From contig OZ026607.1 of the NCBI GenBank assembly GCA_964020085.1, positions 14,984,041 through 15,048,040 of the forward strand: a stretch of DNA of 64,000 nt, read 5' to 3'. This DNA is from Micromussa lordhowensis (lineage: Eukaryota; Cnidaria; Anthozoa; Scleractinia; Lobophylliidae). Shown piece after piece: positions 34,401 to 46,243 of this stretch. Made by a program: the position numbers and the translations under genes. Numbering within the stretch: position 1 is the first letter of the stretch; every line of letters begins with the position of its first letter. The notes beneath the pieces are model-generated. The model had not been told where the DNA came from. It saw only the letters and a list, made by a program, of their open reading frames with translations, and ran no database searches.

Positions 34401-35650
34401 TTGATGAGCCCCCCCCCCCAAGTAAATGATCTAAATTAATCCTTTTTGGACATTGTTTCCATGCGGTAAGTAACAAGGCTGCTTGGGCAACCTATTTTTT
34501 TGTCGTTAAGAATTTCAAATTTCAAATTCTTAACTTTATCAACGGCTGTATGAATATGTGTCTTTATCCTGACCACAGCGATTAACAGTAGGTAGCGTTT
34601 GTGATCATGATCATCAATCTACTCTTTGGAGCCACGTAAAAGTACTCCAGCATGTCATGAAGTGATGATCGCAGTCATAAGTTTACCGAAACCAAATGGT
34701 AGTCGGAGAAACCATTTAAAAGCAGAGGCGTGTTGAGTGAAACAGGGCTCAATTGAGAAAAACAAAATTATATGTATATATCATAAAACCTCGCCTAAAT
34801 TTGTGTTTATGTTGCGTGATATCATTATTGCTGTCGAAAAGCTGTTAACAATAAATCTCAATTATACCACACGTAAAAAGTCCTGACAAGAAACTGATTC
34901 TATCCAGCTATTTAGTAGTGAGATAGCTTAAGCTTCTAGTTAAACTAGTGTCCATATCGACCGACCATCCTCTAACCTGCACTGTATATGATTATCACCT
35001 CGTCCGTGATCTCAAAAATCCGTACCTCAAAGCGACATAAATACACGCATATCACTTCTGTTAAGGAAGGATATCTGTTCATGTGTATCTGTGATATGCC
35101 TGAAGTTTGCCAAGATTATTTACACTTTGTTAGTCAAGGTTAGGATCACACTTAATACCCAAACTTATCGAGTTTAAGGTCCGTACTCTATGGCTTAGGT
35201 GCAAACCCCGTGGGCCATTAATTAAAGGGGGAATAAAACGAGGATTCGTAACTTACAGTACGGACGGAGAAGACGCGGTTAGTAAGATCTTTATCAGTAT
35301 ATCTCCACTGTGTGTCTGATTGATTCGGGAACGATTTCTATTGATACGGAACCAAGGGAATTTCTGACGCACGTCAAAAGCCAAACGAGTCAGTCTGAAA
35401 CCGTTTTTAAGTCGTTTCAGGGATAGATCACGAAACATTTTTGTAATGAAACAACTTTAAATTTTAGCGTGCCGAACAGTATGATACGGCCCGCTAAATT
35501 GACCAATTGCAGCACGCGTAGTGACCGAAAGATATAGCAACACGTTCACCACTGACTTTCATGACATTGCTAACCAAATAGACGAACTCCATAAGGACCA
35601 GTTAGTTGGATAACACCTACCAAAGTTAAGATGAAGAAATAGACACCATT
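31465..35650. repeat. segmental duplication, unit 2
   Basis: Direct copy of unit 1 without its inserted middle. It ends with agatgaagaaatagacacc right before the next ATT run, as unit 1 does. Unlike unit 1 it retains a fluorescent-protein leader and start codon (31765-32010). No other coding content was recognised. Confidence 0.85.
31765..32010 (+). pseudogene. orphan FP 5' fragment: promoter, leader, ATG, intron 1, first six bases of exon 2
   Basis: Matches the block upstream of both FP genes (cattcagatttaaagcag, cccattcaccctgg, gaagagagcagatga). It continues into ATG at 31910-31912, an intron-1-like stretch, and an acceptor ttcattcgcag followed by AGTGTG. The homology then ends. The donor after the ATG is GC (gcaagt) where both full genes have GT. 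No later FP exon follows. It is an FP gene remnant or a promoter fragment carried by the segmental duplication. Confidence 0.8.
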
Positions 35651-35651
35651 C

Positions 35652-35700
<49 letters not shown>
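35652..35700. repeat. (ATT)n microsatellite
   Basis: About 16 ATT units at the right end of duplication unit 2, in the same relative place as the tract at 31411. Confidence 0.95.
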
Positions 35701-35703
<3 letters not shown>

Positions 35704-37182
35704 ACAAGTGAAACCGGAAATAACAATATATAATTATATATCCCATAAAAGGGTAGATATAAGGCAACAAAATGATGGTCGAAAAGGGTAACTTTTAATG
35801 CCATATATTACGGCTAGACATGACTAACCTTCTTCAGGGTCAACACCGAAGTAAAGTAAAAATGGAGAAAACGGTTACAATACAGAAATAGAAATAAGAG
35901 ACGTACACTGAAGCGGCTACCAAAAAAAAATATACTGCCACGTCTTTTGTCATTTTATGCTGAATATAAGGCAATCATGCCTAAAAAGGTCTTAAAAAGT
36001 ACAATCAGTTGAAGGTTCAGAACCCCTGCCCAACCCAATAATGCGCTAATGACTTATTATTTAGACCTTGTAGACATCGGTTCTCTCACTTAACTTTTCA
36101 TGGTTTTGAAAGTTATTTGTTGCTGAGCCAGCAAGCCAGAGCTTACTAATAAATGTAAAAAAAAAAAATGGTTGTATTGAAATTTGGGGGTTAAATGTTG
36201 TACAGACGGCAGATTGTATTCATATTTTTGTGAATTATGAGTGGGCTTGGATCGAGGCAAGTGTTTTTGTACTTCTTTTGGAAAATAGTTGACAATTTTT
36301 CTTTATTATTTTTAGTTTTTGTATATTAATTCATTCATACCAGGAGTCACAAGTGTTAGTCGAGAGAGGGAGAGAGGGAGAGATGCTCTGAAAACACGCC
36401 TATCCGCTGTTGTTCTGACAGTTCTTTTATGTTTTTTCCTCTTTTCTGATAAGCATATCAAGTGAGTGCTGTATTGACTGAGCTCGTTTACTGGCCAACA
36501 ATGATATTACTCTCACACAAACGTCTGGAGTAAAATGGCTGAGGGAAAGCCCAAAGCCGCTTTTATTGAATTAATCAATTTAAAATTCATATGAGATTTA
36601 CAATCTGTTCGAAAATATCTTAGCCCAGTAAAGGTGAGGGCAACCAAAACGCCATGCCATACGGCTCAAAGTCTTTATTAATGTGAACAAGGTGGACAGG
36701 TTCAGGGGAGGAGGTGGGAGTTCAAGTGAATGTCTGCACCCGATTAAAAAATTGGAGCGAATGCACGACCACGATCGAAAGCGAGGTTACCAAGCAAACA
36801 GTTTGCCTAGAGGGGTTGTAATGTATTGTCCTTCTCCTCCACCCCTGCCCTAAGTCACGCAATATTACGTGACTGTAACAAGCAATAAGACCAGAGAGAT
36901 AAAACATAAAGATTCTATTCGCAGGCAAATATTTTATTTAGTTTATGATAAACCAAAAAAATATATGTTTTGCAATTTTTTTCTTTGGTTAAAATTTGAA
37001 GGAAGACATTGCCTGCTATATTTGTCATCGAATCATAGACTCTCCACACCTCGCGATTCACACGTCATTTTGTTTAACCAATCACAGAAAGTGAATCGAC
37101 CTTCTGAAACGAAGCGACGGTTTGCTTGCGATAGCGCTGTAGCTGTGATGAAAGTGATATATATTTGCGATCAAGTTTAGCA
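35701..37182. other. gene-free stretch
   Basis: No gene recognised. On the minus strand at about 35800-35833 there is CTGAAGA followed by a GGTTAG/CTAGCC stem and GTAA, a degenerate version of the hammerhead-like motif. The rest is unassigned. Confidence 0.35.
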
Positions 37183-37613
37183 AGGTAATGGGAAATTTCT
37201 CGTCCGAAGCTTAACTACATTCAAAGCGGTGAAATGATTTTGAAATTTGGTTCATCCTGTCTCATAAAACCTTAGACCAAGTCAGTGGATTAACGAGCAC
37301 CTGAACGCTGTGCGATATCATACCTCGGTCGACTCTTTCGTTCCGCCACTTCGACTAGGTCACCTGAAGATGTGTTAAACTGTGAAAGATTTTTGTGGTG
37401 AAAGAGCTTTGGTGAAAAGCTGAAATGGTCGCCAAAATGGGAGATTTCCGTCAAAGTCACCTAAGCAATGGAAAATTTATTGTCCGAAGCATAAGACTTT
37501 AGATCAAGTCAGTGGATTAACGACGTCCACGTCATCGCTGTGCGATATCTCGTTCGACTCGACTCTCCTTCCGCCACTTCGATTAGGTCACCTGAAGATG
37601 TGTTAGACTGTGA
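37183..37613. repeat. tandem duplication of a ~170-200-bp block
   Basis: Two direct copies share agtcagtggattaacgac/ag, gctgtgcgatatc, ccgccacttcga and ggtcacctgaagatgtgtta. One copy lies at about 37183-37390 and the other at about 37463-37613. It is non-coding. Confidence 0.7.
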
Positions 37614-39140
37614 AAATAGCCACTCTGGGAATAATTATATCAAGGCTTGATGGACGGCTTTTTGGATGTATCTAAAGCGTTGTGAAAAGGACTATTCGCG
37701 CCGCGACTGCATTAGACAACATAAATTTTCCCCCCGTGCTTTGAGCATGACTAAAGACGAAGGACGTGCGATTTACGCAGTGGCCCGATGTGGCCTTTTC
37801 GACGATTGGAGAAGGTATTTATCGTTGGCCTTTTATTTAGTCGTTTTCTTCAAAAAACATACAGTCAACCGATAAGCAAGACAAGCGTTGTCTTTTTTTT
37901 ATGTGCCCAACTTTTGTATGGCTCGGCAAGAACTTAACCCTACTCTCAAATTTGGTTTTCAAGTTTATCGTTTATTCTTATAGCAAAGTACATTTTAATT
38001 TCCTCTCAATTTAAAAAATAGATTCAAATGAAATTTGCTTATAATTTAAACATTGTTGAAAAAGGGTTTTTCCTGAGACTACCATTGCAAATAGGTGCCA
38101 AAAACCAGAACCGTAACACTTTGTACAACTGCCAAATCTATTAAAACAGTTATTTCAATCTTTCAACCAATCTTTCTTTGTTTTTTTTTTTTCGACTGGT
38201 TCTTGGTCGGTTTTGACATAAACTTAAGTACTTGACGTCTTCAGAGTTATTAAGCTTAGGTACTTTCCGCGTTTAGCGCGCACATACACGAACTCGCACG
38301 AACAGCCGTGATTTTAAAACATTTCTCTATTTCTGCTGAATCTTTGACATACAATTTTTAGCTTTAGAAAAATTGAATTAAAGTCTGTGAACCCCCATGC
38401 CTTACAACCTCTGTGAAAACGTTTTTTGTAGTAACTTTTCAGATACAACAAAATGTTTCGCCACTCAAATTAAACTTATGTCTCGGAATCATGTAATTCA
38501 TTAGGGTAATCCATTTGAAAGCGCGACTGTTTCAGTATTTGTTTATGCGCAACTCTTTTTCTTAGGCCAATACTTTGAATAATGGCTTTATTGTACACTT
38601 TGTTATAATTGTAATAAGGAATTTAGTTCATGGACAGTATAAAATAAAGTTTTGATGTTTGTGCGAATGAAAGTAACGTTTTAAGTTCCAGTTGAAAATA
38701 AAGTAATCCTTTATTCCGTCACTGTTAACCTAATATCGTATATAATAAAATTACTTAGCTTGCATCGGTTGCCTTAAGGCGGGGGTAAACATGAATACCT
38801 GTGAAATTTGAAGTGATATAAAAGAGGAAATTGTTATGATTAAGATGGGTTGGAAACACTACTTCGCAAGTAGTTATATAAATCGAATTCTACATGTCTT
38901 TCAAACTTTTCTACATAGTTTCGTTCATATATGTTAAAACTAATCTGTATTTTTGGTCACGGTCTTATAGTAAACAACCGTTGCTATGGCCGTTGCTACG
39001 TAAAAAAATTGATACCTCTGTGTAGTTTCCTCATATTTCACACTCATCTAGAGGAAAATTCGGCAAGATTGTTTGAAAGTATCATATACACTCTTGGTCT
39101 TCGGCCATCGTAACTTGATTAAAAATATAACACAAACAGC
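37614..39140. other. gene-free stretch
   Basis: AT-rich. Short frames only, none with recognisable features or paired splice sites. Confidence 0.35.
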
Positions 39141-39169
39141 AGTGATAAACATATTAAAAACTTTCATTT

Positions 39170-39735
39170 TATAACCTTGACGTTTCGTATGCTAGTCGAC
39201 ATACATTTTCAAAAGTATAACCGTTACAAATTTTTGGAAAGCTATTTATACTGTAACAATGGGGGTCTGTAACCTAGACAGGGAACATCTGCAATAGAAA
39301 TTTAAGACGTTTCCAAACGGAAACGGTCTGTAAAGGGACAATGAAAAGGCTTCCTTAATAGAGTAAAAGCTTTTCACTGCTGACATTGGCATTCAATGCT
39401 GGCTGCAACTCTTGAATAAAAAAGGTCTCCTTAATTTTACAGTGGTAGTCAGTCTTGCCGGATGCCAAAATGTCAAAATGGTCCCATTTGATGTTGTGGC
39501 CAGTTGTTTTAACGTGATCAGCAATTGCAGAAGAGTGATCATGTTTCAAAAGGGCCTTGAAATGTTCCGTTTTTCGGTCGTTAAGTCTCCGCTTCGTTTT
39601 CCCAATGTAAAAATCGTTGCAGTCCCAGCAACTAGCTTTGTAAATGACTTTGGATAATTGTGATCGGTTGAGTCGGTCCTTGTATGGGAAGAAGGATTTG
39701 ATACGACGGGTGTTTTGAAAAATAACTTTAACATT
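39170..39735 (-). mobile_element. Penelope-like element fragment with GIY-YIG domain
   Basis: The minus strand gives one continuous frame from about 39722 down to a stop at 39355. It reads NRSQLSKVIYKASCWDCNDF, then YIGKTKRRLNDRKTEHFKAL, HDHSSAIADHVKTTGHNI and FFIQELQPALNAN. This is the GIY-YIG nuclease of Penelope-like elements, with the CCHH-type Cys residues before YIG and the conserved Arg (KRRL), His (EHF) and final Glu (IQE). About 150 nt past the stop (39175-39215) a hammerhead-like GTATG/CATAC stem and GAAACGTC follow. The RT part is missing. Confidence 0.85.
39358..39722 (-). pseudogene. GIY-YIG endonuclease domain, truncated polyprotein
   Basis: About 120 codons are open without a stop. 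Expected nuclease residues are present: Tyr of the YIG motif, Arg in TKRRL, and a Glu in the terminal FIQEL. No start codon of its own, because it is the C-terminus of a larger RT polyprotein that is absent upstream. It is distinct from the copy at 11.9 kb, so at least two Penelope families are represented. Confidence 0.75.
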
Positions 39736-40710
39736 AACAAAAGAGTAGAAACGATTAATTTGATGATTTCATTCGCATTGCTCCAACTTCTAGTTTAAGT
39801 TTTATAATTTCAAGAATTAAGCAACACTTTTTAGGTGGAAGTGCGTTTAAGTGTACCACAAACGCGCTTTTTTTTGTTTTGTTTTTTAACAAACAGCAAC
39901 AACTACCTGTATCAACTTACTTTCTCAAGTATACATTGTCCCTTAGCAGACAGCAGCCATAAAAAAAATAATTAAAAAATTCGTCAAAAGTTCCGTTTAA
40001 AGAAAATGCAAGTCCAGTCCGTTGTCCAGTCCTTGGATTTTCTTTTTCTAGCTAACCTTTTGTGGCGCGGCGTCGCAGTGAACAAAAAGCGCGCGAACGT
40101 ATAGCCTCGTTTTCGTTCTTTCCTCCAGGCCCTCTCCTGAGTCTCCCCTGAAAAAATCTTAAACATCGATCGTCGTCAAAAGCAATTGAAATTAGAAGAA
40201 ACTGACAACGCCATGATAAAGAGCATACTCTCAAGCCTTTGGCAAAATTTTCTTCTATTCCTATCTCAAATGGTCGTTGAGCAGGAAGCTGACAAACTTT
40301 TCAGTTAGATTTTTCTACTGCCGCACTATTTTAGGAAAAAGTAATCATGGCCATTTTTAAAACACTATTTAGTAAATTATAACTTCGCTTAAAAGTATTC
40401 TTGGAGGTTCTAGTCAACTTTTAGAGCGAATATTATACTTCGGTCCGTTCCATATCTACCAATATCCAATTTTTTTTTTTACCAGCGTTTAATGCAACGC
40501 GAGATAGTATATACCTCCCTTAATGTTTATATTTGATTCGGTACCCGGACAGTCCGAAATGGCTCTCACCATTGTGCTTCAAACCACGTTCACTGCTTTT
40601 TCAATAACAAAATAATTTCGTCACAGTAAGCAAAACCCACTTGTGAACAAAGTCACGTGACCAAAAGCAAAAGGATTCTGGGAAGGTTCTTATTATAATC
40701 TTATATTGTT

Positions 40711-40780
40711 ATTCAATTATTATTATTATTATAATTATTATTACTATTATTATTATTATTATTATTACTATTATTATTAT
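40711..40780. repeat. (TTA)n microsatellite, left of RLE element 2
   Basis: Imperfect TTA/TAT run with occasional C substitutions. It lies at the 3' end of the minus-strand retroelement. Confidence 0.9.
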
Positions 40781-40852
40781 AAAATTGATTTTCTCCAGTT
40801 ATCAGATGTTCCACTGGGTAACACTGATTGTGTCTCAGCAACTTCTCGTAGC

Positions 40853-41522
40853 TTAGAGACACAAGACTTTTCGCAACAGATGAGCAGTTCCAAGAATGGC
40901 TGATAACTGTACACTTCCAAGGAAGTCAGGTACACCTAATTTGCCAAGCCAGGCCTTTGATCTTTTCGATATGCCTCCGAGAACACCAATCGCGATAGGT
41001 ATTACTGTGACTTTCGAGGCTCCAAGAATCCTTCTGATTTCGAATGCTAGTTCCTGGTACTTCTCAACCTTCACCTCCTCAGTCTGAATGATGTTCTGAT
41101 CCGCTGGCACAGCTATATCAATAAGTGTCCATTTCTGTGTGTCTTTATGCATTAGTGTAATGTCTGGTCGATTTTGCTTCAGCACTTTGTCTGTGTAGAT
41201 CGTCATATCTCAGGTAATCCTCACCTCTCCATTTTCTGCGGTTGACAAGGGTTGGTGGTCATACCACTTGGTAGTACACTCTATGCCATACTTCCTGCAC
41301 ATCTCCCAGTGCACCCGCAGGGCCACCTTATCGTGGCACTTCCTATACTCTCTCTGGGCAAGCTTCTTGCATCCACTGACAATGTGTCTTACTGTTTCGG
41401 TGGTTTCTCCACACAATCTACACAGTGGTGTCTCCGAGGTCTTGTCTTTGCTGTACTTGATAGAGTTTGTTCTTAAAGCTTGTTCCTGAGCCGCCAGAAT
41501 CAGGCCTTCTGTCTCCTTTTTT
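40853..41522 (-). pseudogene. restriction-like-endonuclease LINE, C-terminal fragment with one nonsense codon
   Basis: On the minus strand from 41520: EGLILAAQEQALRTNSIKYS, then the zinc knuckle CRLCGETTETVRHIVSGC. This is C-x2-C-x8-H-x4-C, exactly the CCHC spacing of RLE-bearing LINEs. Next come LAQREYRKCHDKVA, a TGA stop (41210-41212) where the family has Trp, then RPDI and, 14 residues after RPD, D in IDIAVP. This is the R/KPD-x12-14-D/E endonuclease signature. KYQEL and a conserved LGTAHLLRKVL tail precede the true stop at 40853. RT sequence is absent, cut at the (TTA)n tract. It matches R2/R4/NeSL-type elements. Confidence 0.85.
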
Positions 41523-41533
41523 TAATTTTTTAT

Positions 41534-41551
41534 TATTACTATTACTATTAC

Positions 41552-41621
<70 letters not shown>

Positions 41622-41628
41622 GTTATTA
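41534..41628. repeat. (TTA)n microsatellite, right of RLE element 2
   Basis: About 30 TTA/ATT units with a few substitutions. It separates the RLE element from the third copy of the duplication's left part. Confidence 0.95.
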
Positions 41629-41629
41629 C

Positions 41630-42640
41630 AGTCATTCCAAGTTCTTCCCCTTCAAAAGAAACAAGAAAGGAATAAAACACAAAACACACAAATCATCAGT
41701 ATTTTGTTTGTGCGTTTGAGGTTAGATAAATAATTAAATAACTAAGCAAATAAATAAATAATTTGATACCGAGATAATTCTATAGAAACAGTGCTTGGGT
41801 GAGGAAATTGCAAATTATGGTTAGTCGACAGCCCAAATTGATTTTTTTGTGAAGTATGACAAAGTAATGAGTCGTTTTACCCCTCAGGTATGATACACAT
41901 CATGGCAGCTTAGTTCGAAAGGATTTCCGACTGGTACTTGGTTTAAGTGAATTTCGGGTGTGATGACATTCAGGTTTGAAGCAGGACTTCCCATTCACCC
42001 TGGTAATTTGGAAGAGAGCAGATGAAGAACAGAAAAGAGCTGTAGAAGGCAAATATCTTACTTTGTGTTTACCATCATGGCAAGTATTGCACAGCAAAGT
42101 GTTTTATTTTTTTCGTCCCTTTTGCTTATTGTTAATTGTTAACTCATCCAGATTTACCTCAGATTCATTTGCCGACTGTGATAATTGTGCATGTCTCTCA
42201 AGGTTGTTAAAAATTCAAACATTTTTTTAGCTTCATGTAACTGAGGTAGGAGGTAATTAATTAAATTCAAATTTGCGGTCGTTACTGACCAATATTGAAG
42301 CAACTTATTGGAAGACGTTGTGACAGATGAAATATTTATTAACTACATAGTGTAAACAAAATAACAAATTCCGCATCTTTAGTTCGCCGAAAAGCACATG
42401 TTTTCAAAAGGATTTTTGCTCATCGGCTATTTAAAAGAGAAAGGTTTTCTCTCATGATAGTCCATCCTGCACAATAACAGTAATGGTTTCTCTTAATTAT
42501 GCCAAACGATATTCCATCTCCTTTGACTGCCGACAGCGGATGAGACTGCAGGGAAACAATTTTCAAGAACTGTATTCGCCTTTTTTTTTACCCCAAAAGA
42601 ACCCGGAAATGGGAACTGTATCCCACCTGTAAAAGATTGT
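41630..42640. repeat. third, partial copy of the segmental duplication (left part)
   Basis: Starts, like units 1 and 2, directly after an ATT-type tract (cagtcattccaagttcttcc) and follows them through the FP leader, ttattgattacatagtgtaaacaa-like words and aatggtttctctta to gatccactaaacgga. The right part (28360-31410 equivalent) is missing. Confidence 0.8.
41945..42190 (+). pseudogene. second orphan FP 5' fragment with ATG
   Basis: Same structure as 31765-32010: cattcaggtttgaagcagg, cccattcaccctgg, gaagagagcagatgaag, leader, ATG at 42077-42079 followed by a GC donor (gcaagt), intron 1, then a decayed acceptor (ttgccgactgtg in place of cgcagagtgtg). No downstream FP exon. It is older or more degraded than the copy at 31910. 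Confidence 0.8.
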
Positions 42641-43419
42641 GGCTACCCTGTGGCTATGATCCACTAAACGGATTGTCTGTGAACAGTAACAATTTTGATG
42701 CCACTGACTTGAGATTTTAATCGCTAAGTTAAAGTTAAAGGCCTTTGACAATTAAAACTCAACGGTAAGAGAATCACGAGGAGATGCAACACTAATGTAG
42801 TTATTGGTGATCCTCGTCCGAGACAATTACAACTAAGAAAAGAATAGAAACAATACTTCTTGTTCGATCATCAAAGCAAGTATCGTAGGATTCTCATTTT
42901 CATTCCTATTTTTGTCGTTCTTTATTTTCCAAGGCGATCTGAGGAATATTTTCTTTCTTTGTTACCTTTCGAGAGATCTTAGAAAGAAAAAGTTATCCAG
43001 TGTAGAGTTGTGATACCTCAAGGACTGCACCGCGTCTCGTCCGCTCAACAAAGATAAGCCCTGTTTGGCGGGGTTCCTGTTTAGATGGGTTAACATTTAA
43101 TGACAATGACAATGATAACAATAATCGAATAGCATCAACTGGTGAACACTGCTTGACAACCTAAAAACCTACAAGAAAATTCTAATTTGTGAAGCTAATT
43201 ACCGTGTGTATTACAAAATAGAATATTCGTATTCGGGCTACCAAATATCGTACAAAGCATTTTCCATGCTGTAATATGTTTATTTCTTAGGTACTGATAT
43301 TTTTTCGTGTGTTTTGTTTTTGTAGACAAATTGCACAAATCGGGCGATAAAAGGCGTTAAAAGTAGTTTAGAATCCCTCGACAACACTTAAGGTAATGGA
43401 AAGTGTATAAAATTCACGA
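42641..43419. other. gene-free stretch
   Basis: No gene, RNA or repeat recognised beyond short AT-rich runs. Confidence 0.35.
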
Positions 43420-44060
43420 CTCTTGCTGTGTAAATGAATATATGCGCGATATATTTGAACTGCGGAGAAAGATATGAAGATATGATCGATCATCGCAGTT
43501 ATGCCCACAACTTAAGCAGTTATGAAATTGAAGGCTGAAAAAAATACAGCCCTGAAGCAACGGGATTCGAACCCACGACCTCTACGATAGTGGTGCAGTG
43601 CTCTACCAACGGAGCTATCAAGCCAACTGGGAGCTGATCACGTTGTGAGTTCGTAATATCTTCGTCAAAGGTAAAGAATGCAAATGAATATATGAAAGAT
43701 CATATATTTGAACTGCGGAGAAAGATATGAAGACATTATTGATCATCGCAGTATACACACAACTTAAACAGTTGTAACGTCAACGCCTGACAGAAGTTCA
43801 GGCCTGAACAGGATTTGAAAATGCAAGCGTCCGATCATAGGTTCGCGGGATTCGAACCCATGACGTTTGCGATACCGGTAGAGGGCTTTACCAACTGAGC
43901 TATCAAGCCAACTAGAAGTTGGTCACATTGTGAGTTCCTAATGTACCCGTCGTACGTGAAGAATGCAATTGAAGATATTCAAGATCATATATTTGAATTG
44001 CTGAGAAAGATATGAAGACATGATCATCGCAGTTATACGCACTAAGTTGTGAAATCAAAG
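43420..44060 (-). mobile_element. tandem tRNA-derived SINE units (minus strand)
   Basis: A ~75-bp block (gatatatttgaactgcgg ... gaagatatgatcgatcatcgcagtt) occurs three times, near 43445, 43690 and 43970. Two tRNA-like heads lie between, at 43551-43627 and 43845-43913 on the minus strand. Each head has an A-box (tagctcagttgg or close) and a perfect B-box (ggttcgaatcc). The acceptor stems do not close, so they are SINE heads, not tRNA genes. The spacing of 250-290 bp indicates a tandem array of one SINE family, different from the SINE at 10912. Confidence 0.75.
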
Positions 44061-46243
44061 CCCTGAAACAAAATTCAGCTGTAGTCTGATATAGTTCTAG
44101 TTTTTGTTTGCCTTTCATTTAACTCCAAGTACTCAACTCCACTTGCTGTTTTGTGAAGTTTTAACTTCTCCCCAGGCAATATCACGATGTTCTTTGCACA
44201 CACGGAGTCCAAAGTGAAGAGTGTTCTTTAACCAGAACGTGTTTAAAAGTGTCCCGGGACTACACATACCGAACAAAACCCTTGTCGTACAATACTTTTA
44301 ACTCTTCGCTTGTCAAAACTACCGATGCCGATGCATATTCCAAACATTCGCTCCTCGCTCCTCGCGGGATAAATCGCGATTTCTCATTTATATGCGGTGT
44401 CGACACGCGCGTGTACTTTTGGCACGCGGAAACAGTGATCAAAACAGCACACGCCTAAGCAAAACGTTCTCGTTATTTTACGTGGCAGCTAAACACCCTG
44501 AAGAAGGGAGTAATGCCGAAACGTCGGTTTATTTATACCGCCACTTAGCGTCCTTTGAACAATAATCATTTACTTTTACTTAGTATAAAAGACGCTACGC
44601 AGTCCCTTCAATATTATTTAATTAAATTTCGAAGCCAAGTTTGCTCGTACTCTGTGCCATCTTTAACCAGTGCGGAAGGAGAATGATAGGCTTTTCGGGA
44701 TCCGGGATTTGGCTTATTTCAAAGGCCGGGATTCGAGATTTTTAAGGAAAAGGGTGACGAGATTCGGGATTGTAATTATGACCGAAATCGATTTTAACAG
44801 GCGGGAATTGGGGAATGTCGCTTTAAAAAGAAGCCGAACTTCGGGAATTCCATAGACTGAAATTACCCGTTGACAAGTCCTATCATTCTGGAGTAACTTG
44901 TATGTCAAGACGTCACGAAGCACATCACAAGGTATAGTGGTGTCATTTTATCACGCAATACATGCCGCGAGATTAGTTCAAATGCCTTCGGGAAACTGAC
45001 GAGAAGAGGTTGTGTCCATTTTCCTTTGCAATGGCAAGGCGGAAGAAGCTGAAAAAATCGTTTAGCTCCGAATGGGCAGAAAACTTAGTGGAGGCTCCAA
45101 AAGTGATAAGGGCTCTTACTTCGACCAGGAGCAATGGCTGAAAGAGTTGAACGAGCAGTCCAAGCGCCGAATGCAACCCGCCGGTTTTCACAGAAACATT
45201 TAGCGCAAACCGATCAAAAATTACGGTTGAAGAACCTCTTCAGATCAAATTTACGAAGTAAAAATGGACTTGGTTACACATGGATGTCTCAGTGCCAGAA
45301 CAAAGCTGTCCGTCGCACGAAACTAATCTTCCGACGACGGCAAAGAACAGGGCGTTTACGATAAATCGTGCATAGGTTCCTGGCTTTCGAGCAATCGGTG
45401 GCAGTCACGCGGCAGCCTCAAAGGTTTTTAGTTTTCTCGGTCCATTGCCAATAAAGAAGAACTTTAGGGCAGAGCAGATTTGTATCCCACCGGAAAAATA
45501 TTCCCGCTGCATACCGCGTAAGGATTTGTCTACTGCCTATCACCTGTCAAACGCCTATTGTTGTTGCAAGATGATCCCTCTCTGGTAAACATGAACACGG
45601 ATGATTAGGTGTTATAATCCTATTGCGGGTAAGATGCCGCAAAAAATATATTTTTTCTCGAGACGAAAATTTTGGAAAGTTAAGCGTACGTTTTTAACTC
45701 CAAGTCGGCAGTCCCTGAACCAATTTAGCTAAAATTTGACCAGCTTATTATCAGATTGTTTTCCTTGAAAAAACCGTGTCGGCGATTTTTGTTTTTCTTT
45801 TCCGTTTTCGAATAATCACGAATTTACACAGACCTATGCTTTCGCAAAACAAAAAAAAAACAAACAAACAAACAAACGTCTCAATTACGCTCTATCTTAC
45901 AATTTCGAGATTTTTAAAGGAAAGAGCCATAATCTGGAATTATTAAGCTTTCAGAAAATGTGTGGTTTGCCGGGATACATAAGAAAAATGAAAGCCTTAA
46001 CGTCAGAGCTGAACAATGTTACGTTTTCCACGACCCTATCACACTGCTCTGTGACCCCTATGGTGATCTGTGGTCCACTTTCGTGAACTTTGGCCATGAA
46101 AAGAATCTAATTTCACAATGTCTTTGTGACCTTTGTTATTTGTTGACCGTGATATTTCTAGTGTCAAGTTTATACAGATCCTCATCGGTGTTCGTGGGAT
46201 ATTCGACGAGAGGGACGTTTACGCAGTTTAACGCGCTCTAGCG
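44061..46243. other. no gene recognised; contains an isolated hammerhead-like motif
   Basis: At 44498-44521 the plus strand reads CTGAAGA, a weak stem, then GAAA followed by CGTCGG, similar to the Penelope-associated motifs. At 44680-44830 there are repeated words gggatt/cgggat, probably an old repeat. No convincing exon was found. Confidence 0.3.

Noticed and set aside
41467..41733. Frames encoding poly-leucine and poly-tyrosine
   Set aside because: Translation of the (TTA)n tract in two frames; no start context and no conserved flanks.
43551..43627. tRNA gene on the minus strand
   Set aside because: Good internal promoter boxes but the 5' and 3' acceptor strands do not pair, and the unit is repeated with the same non-tRNA body.
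45134..45364. Basic 76-residue frame as a gene
   Set aside because: Adjacent frames are open too, there is no domain or splice pattern, and the region resembles old repeat DNA.
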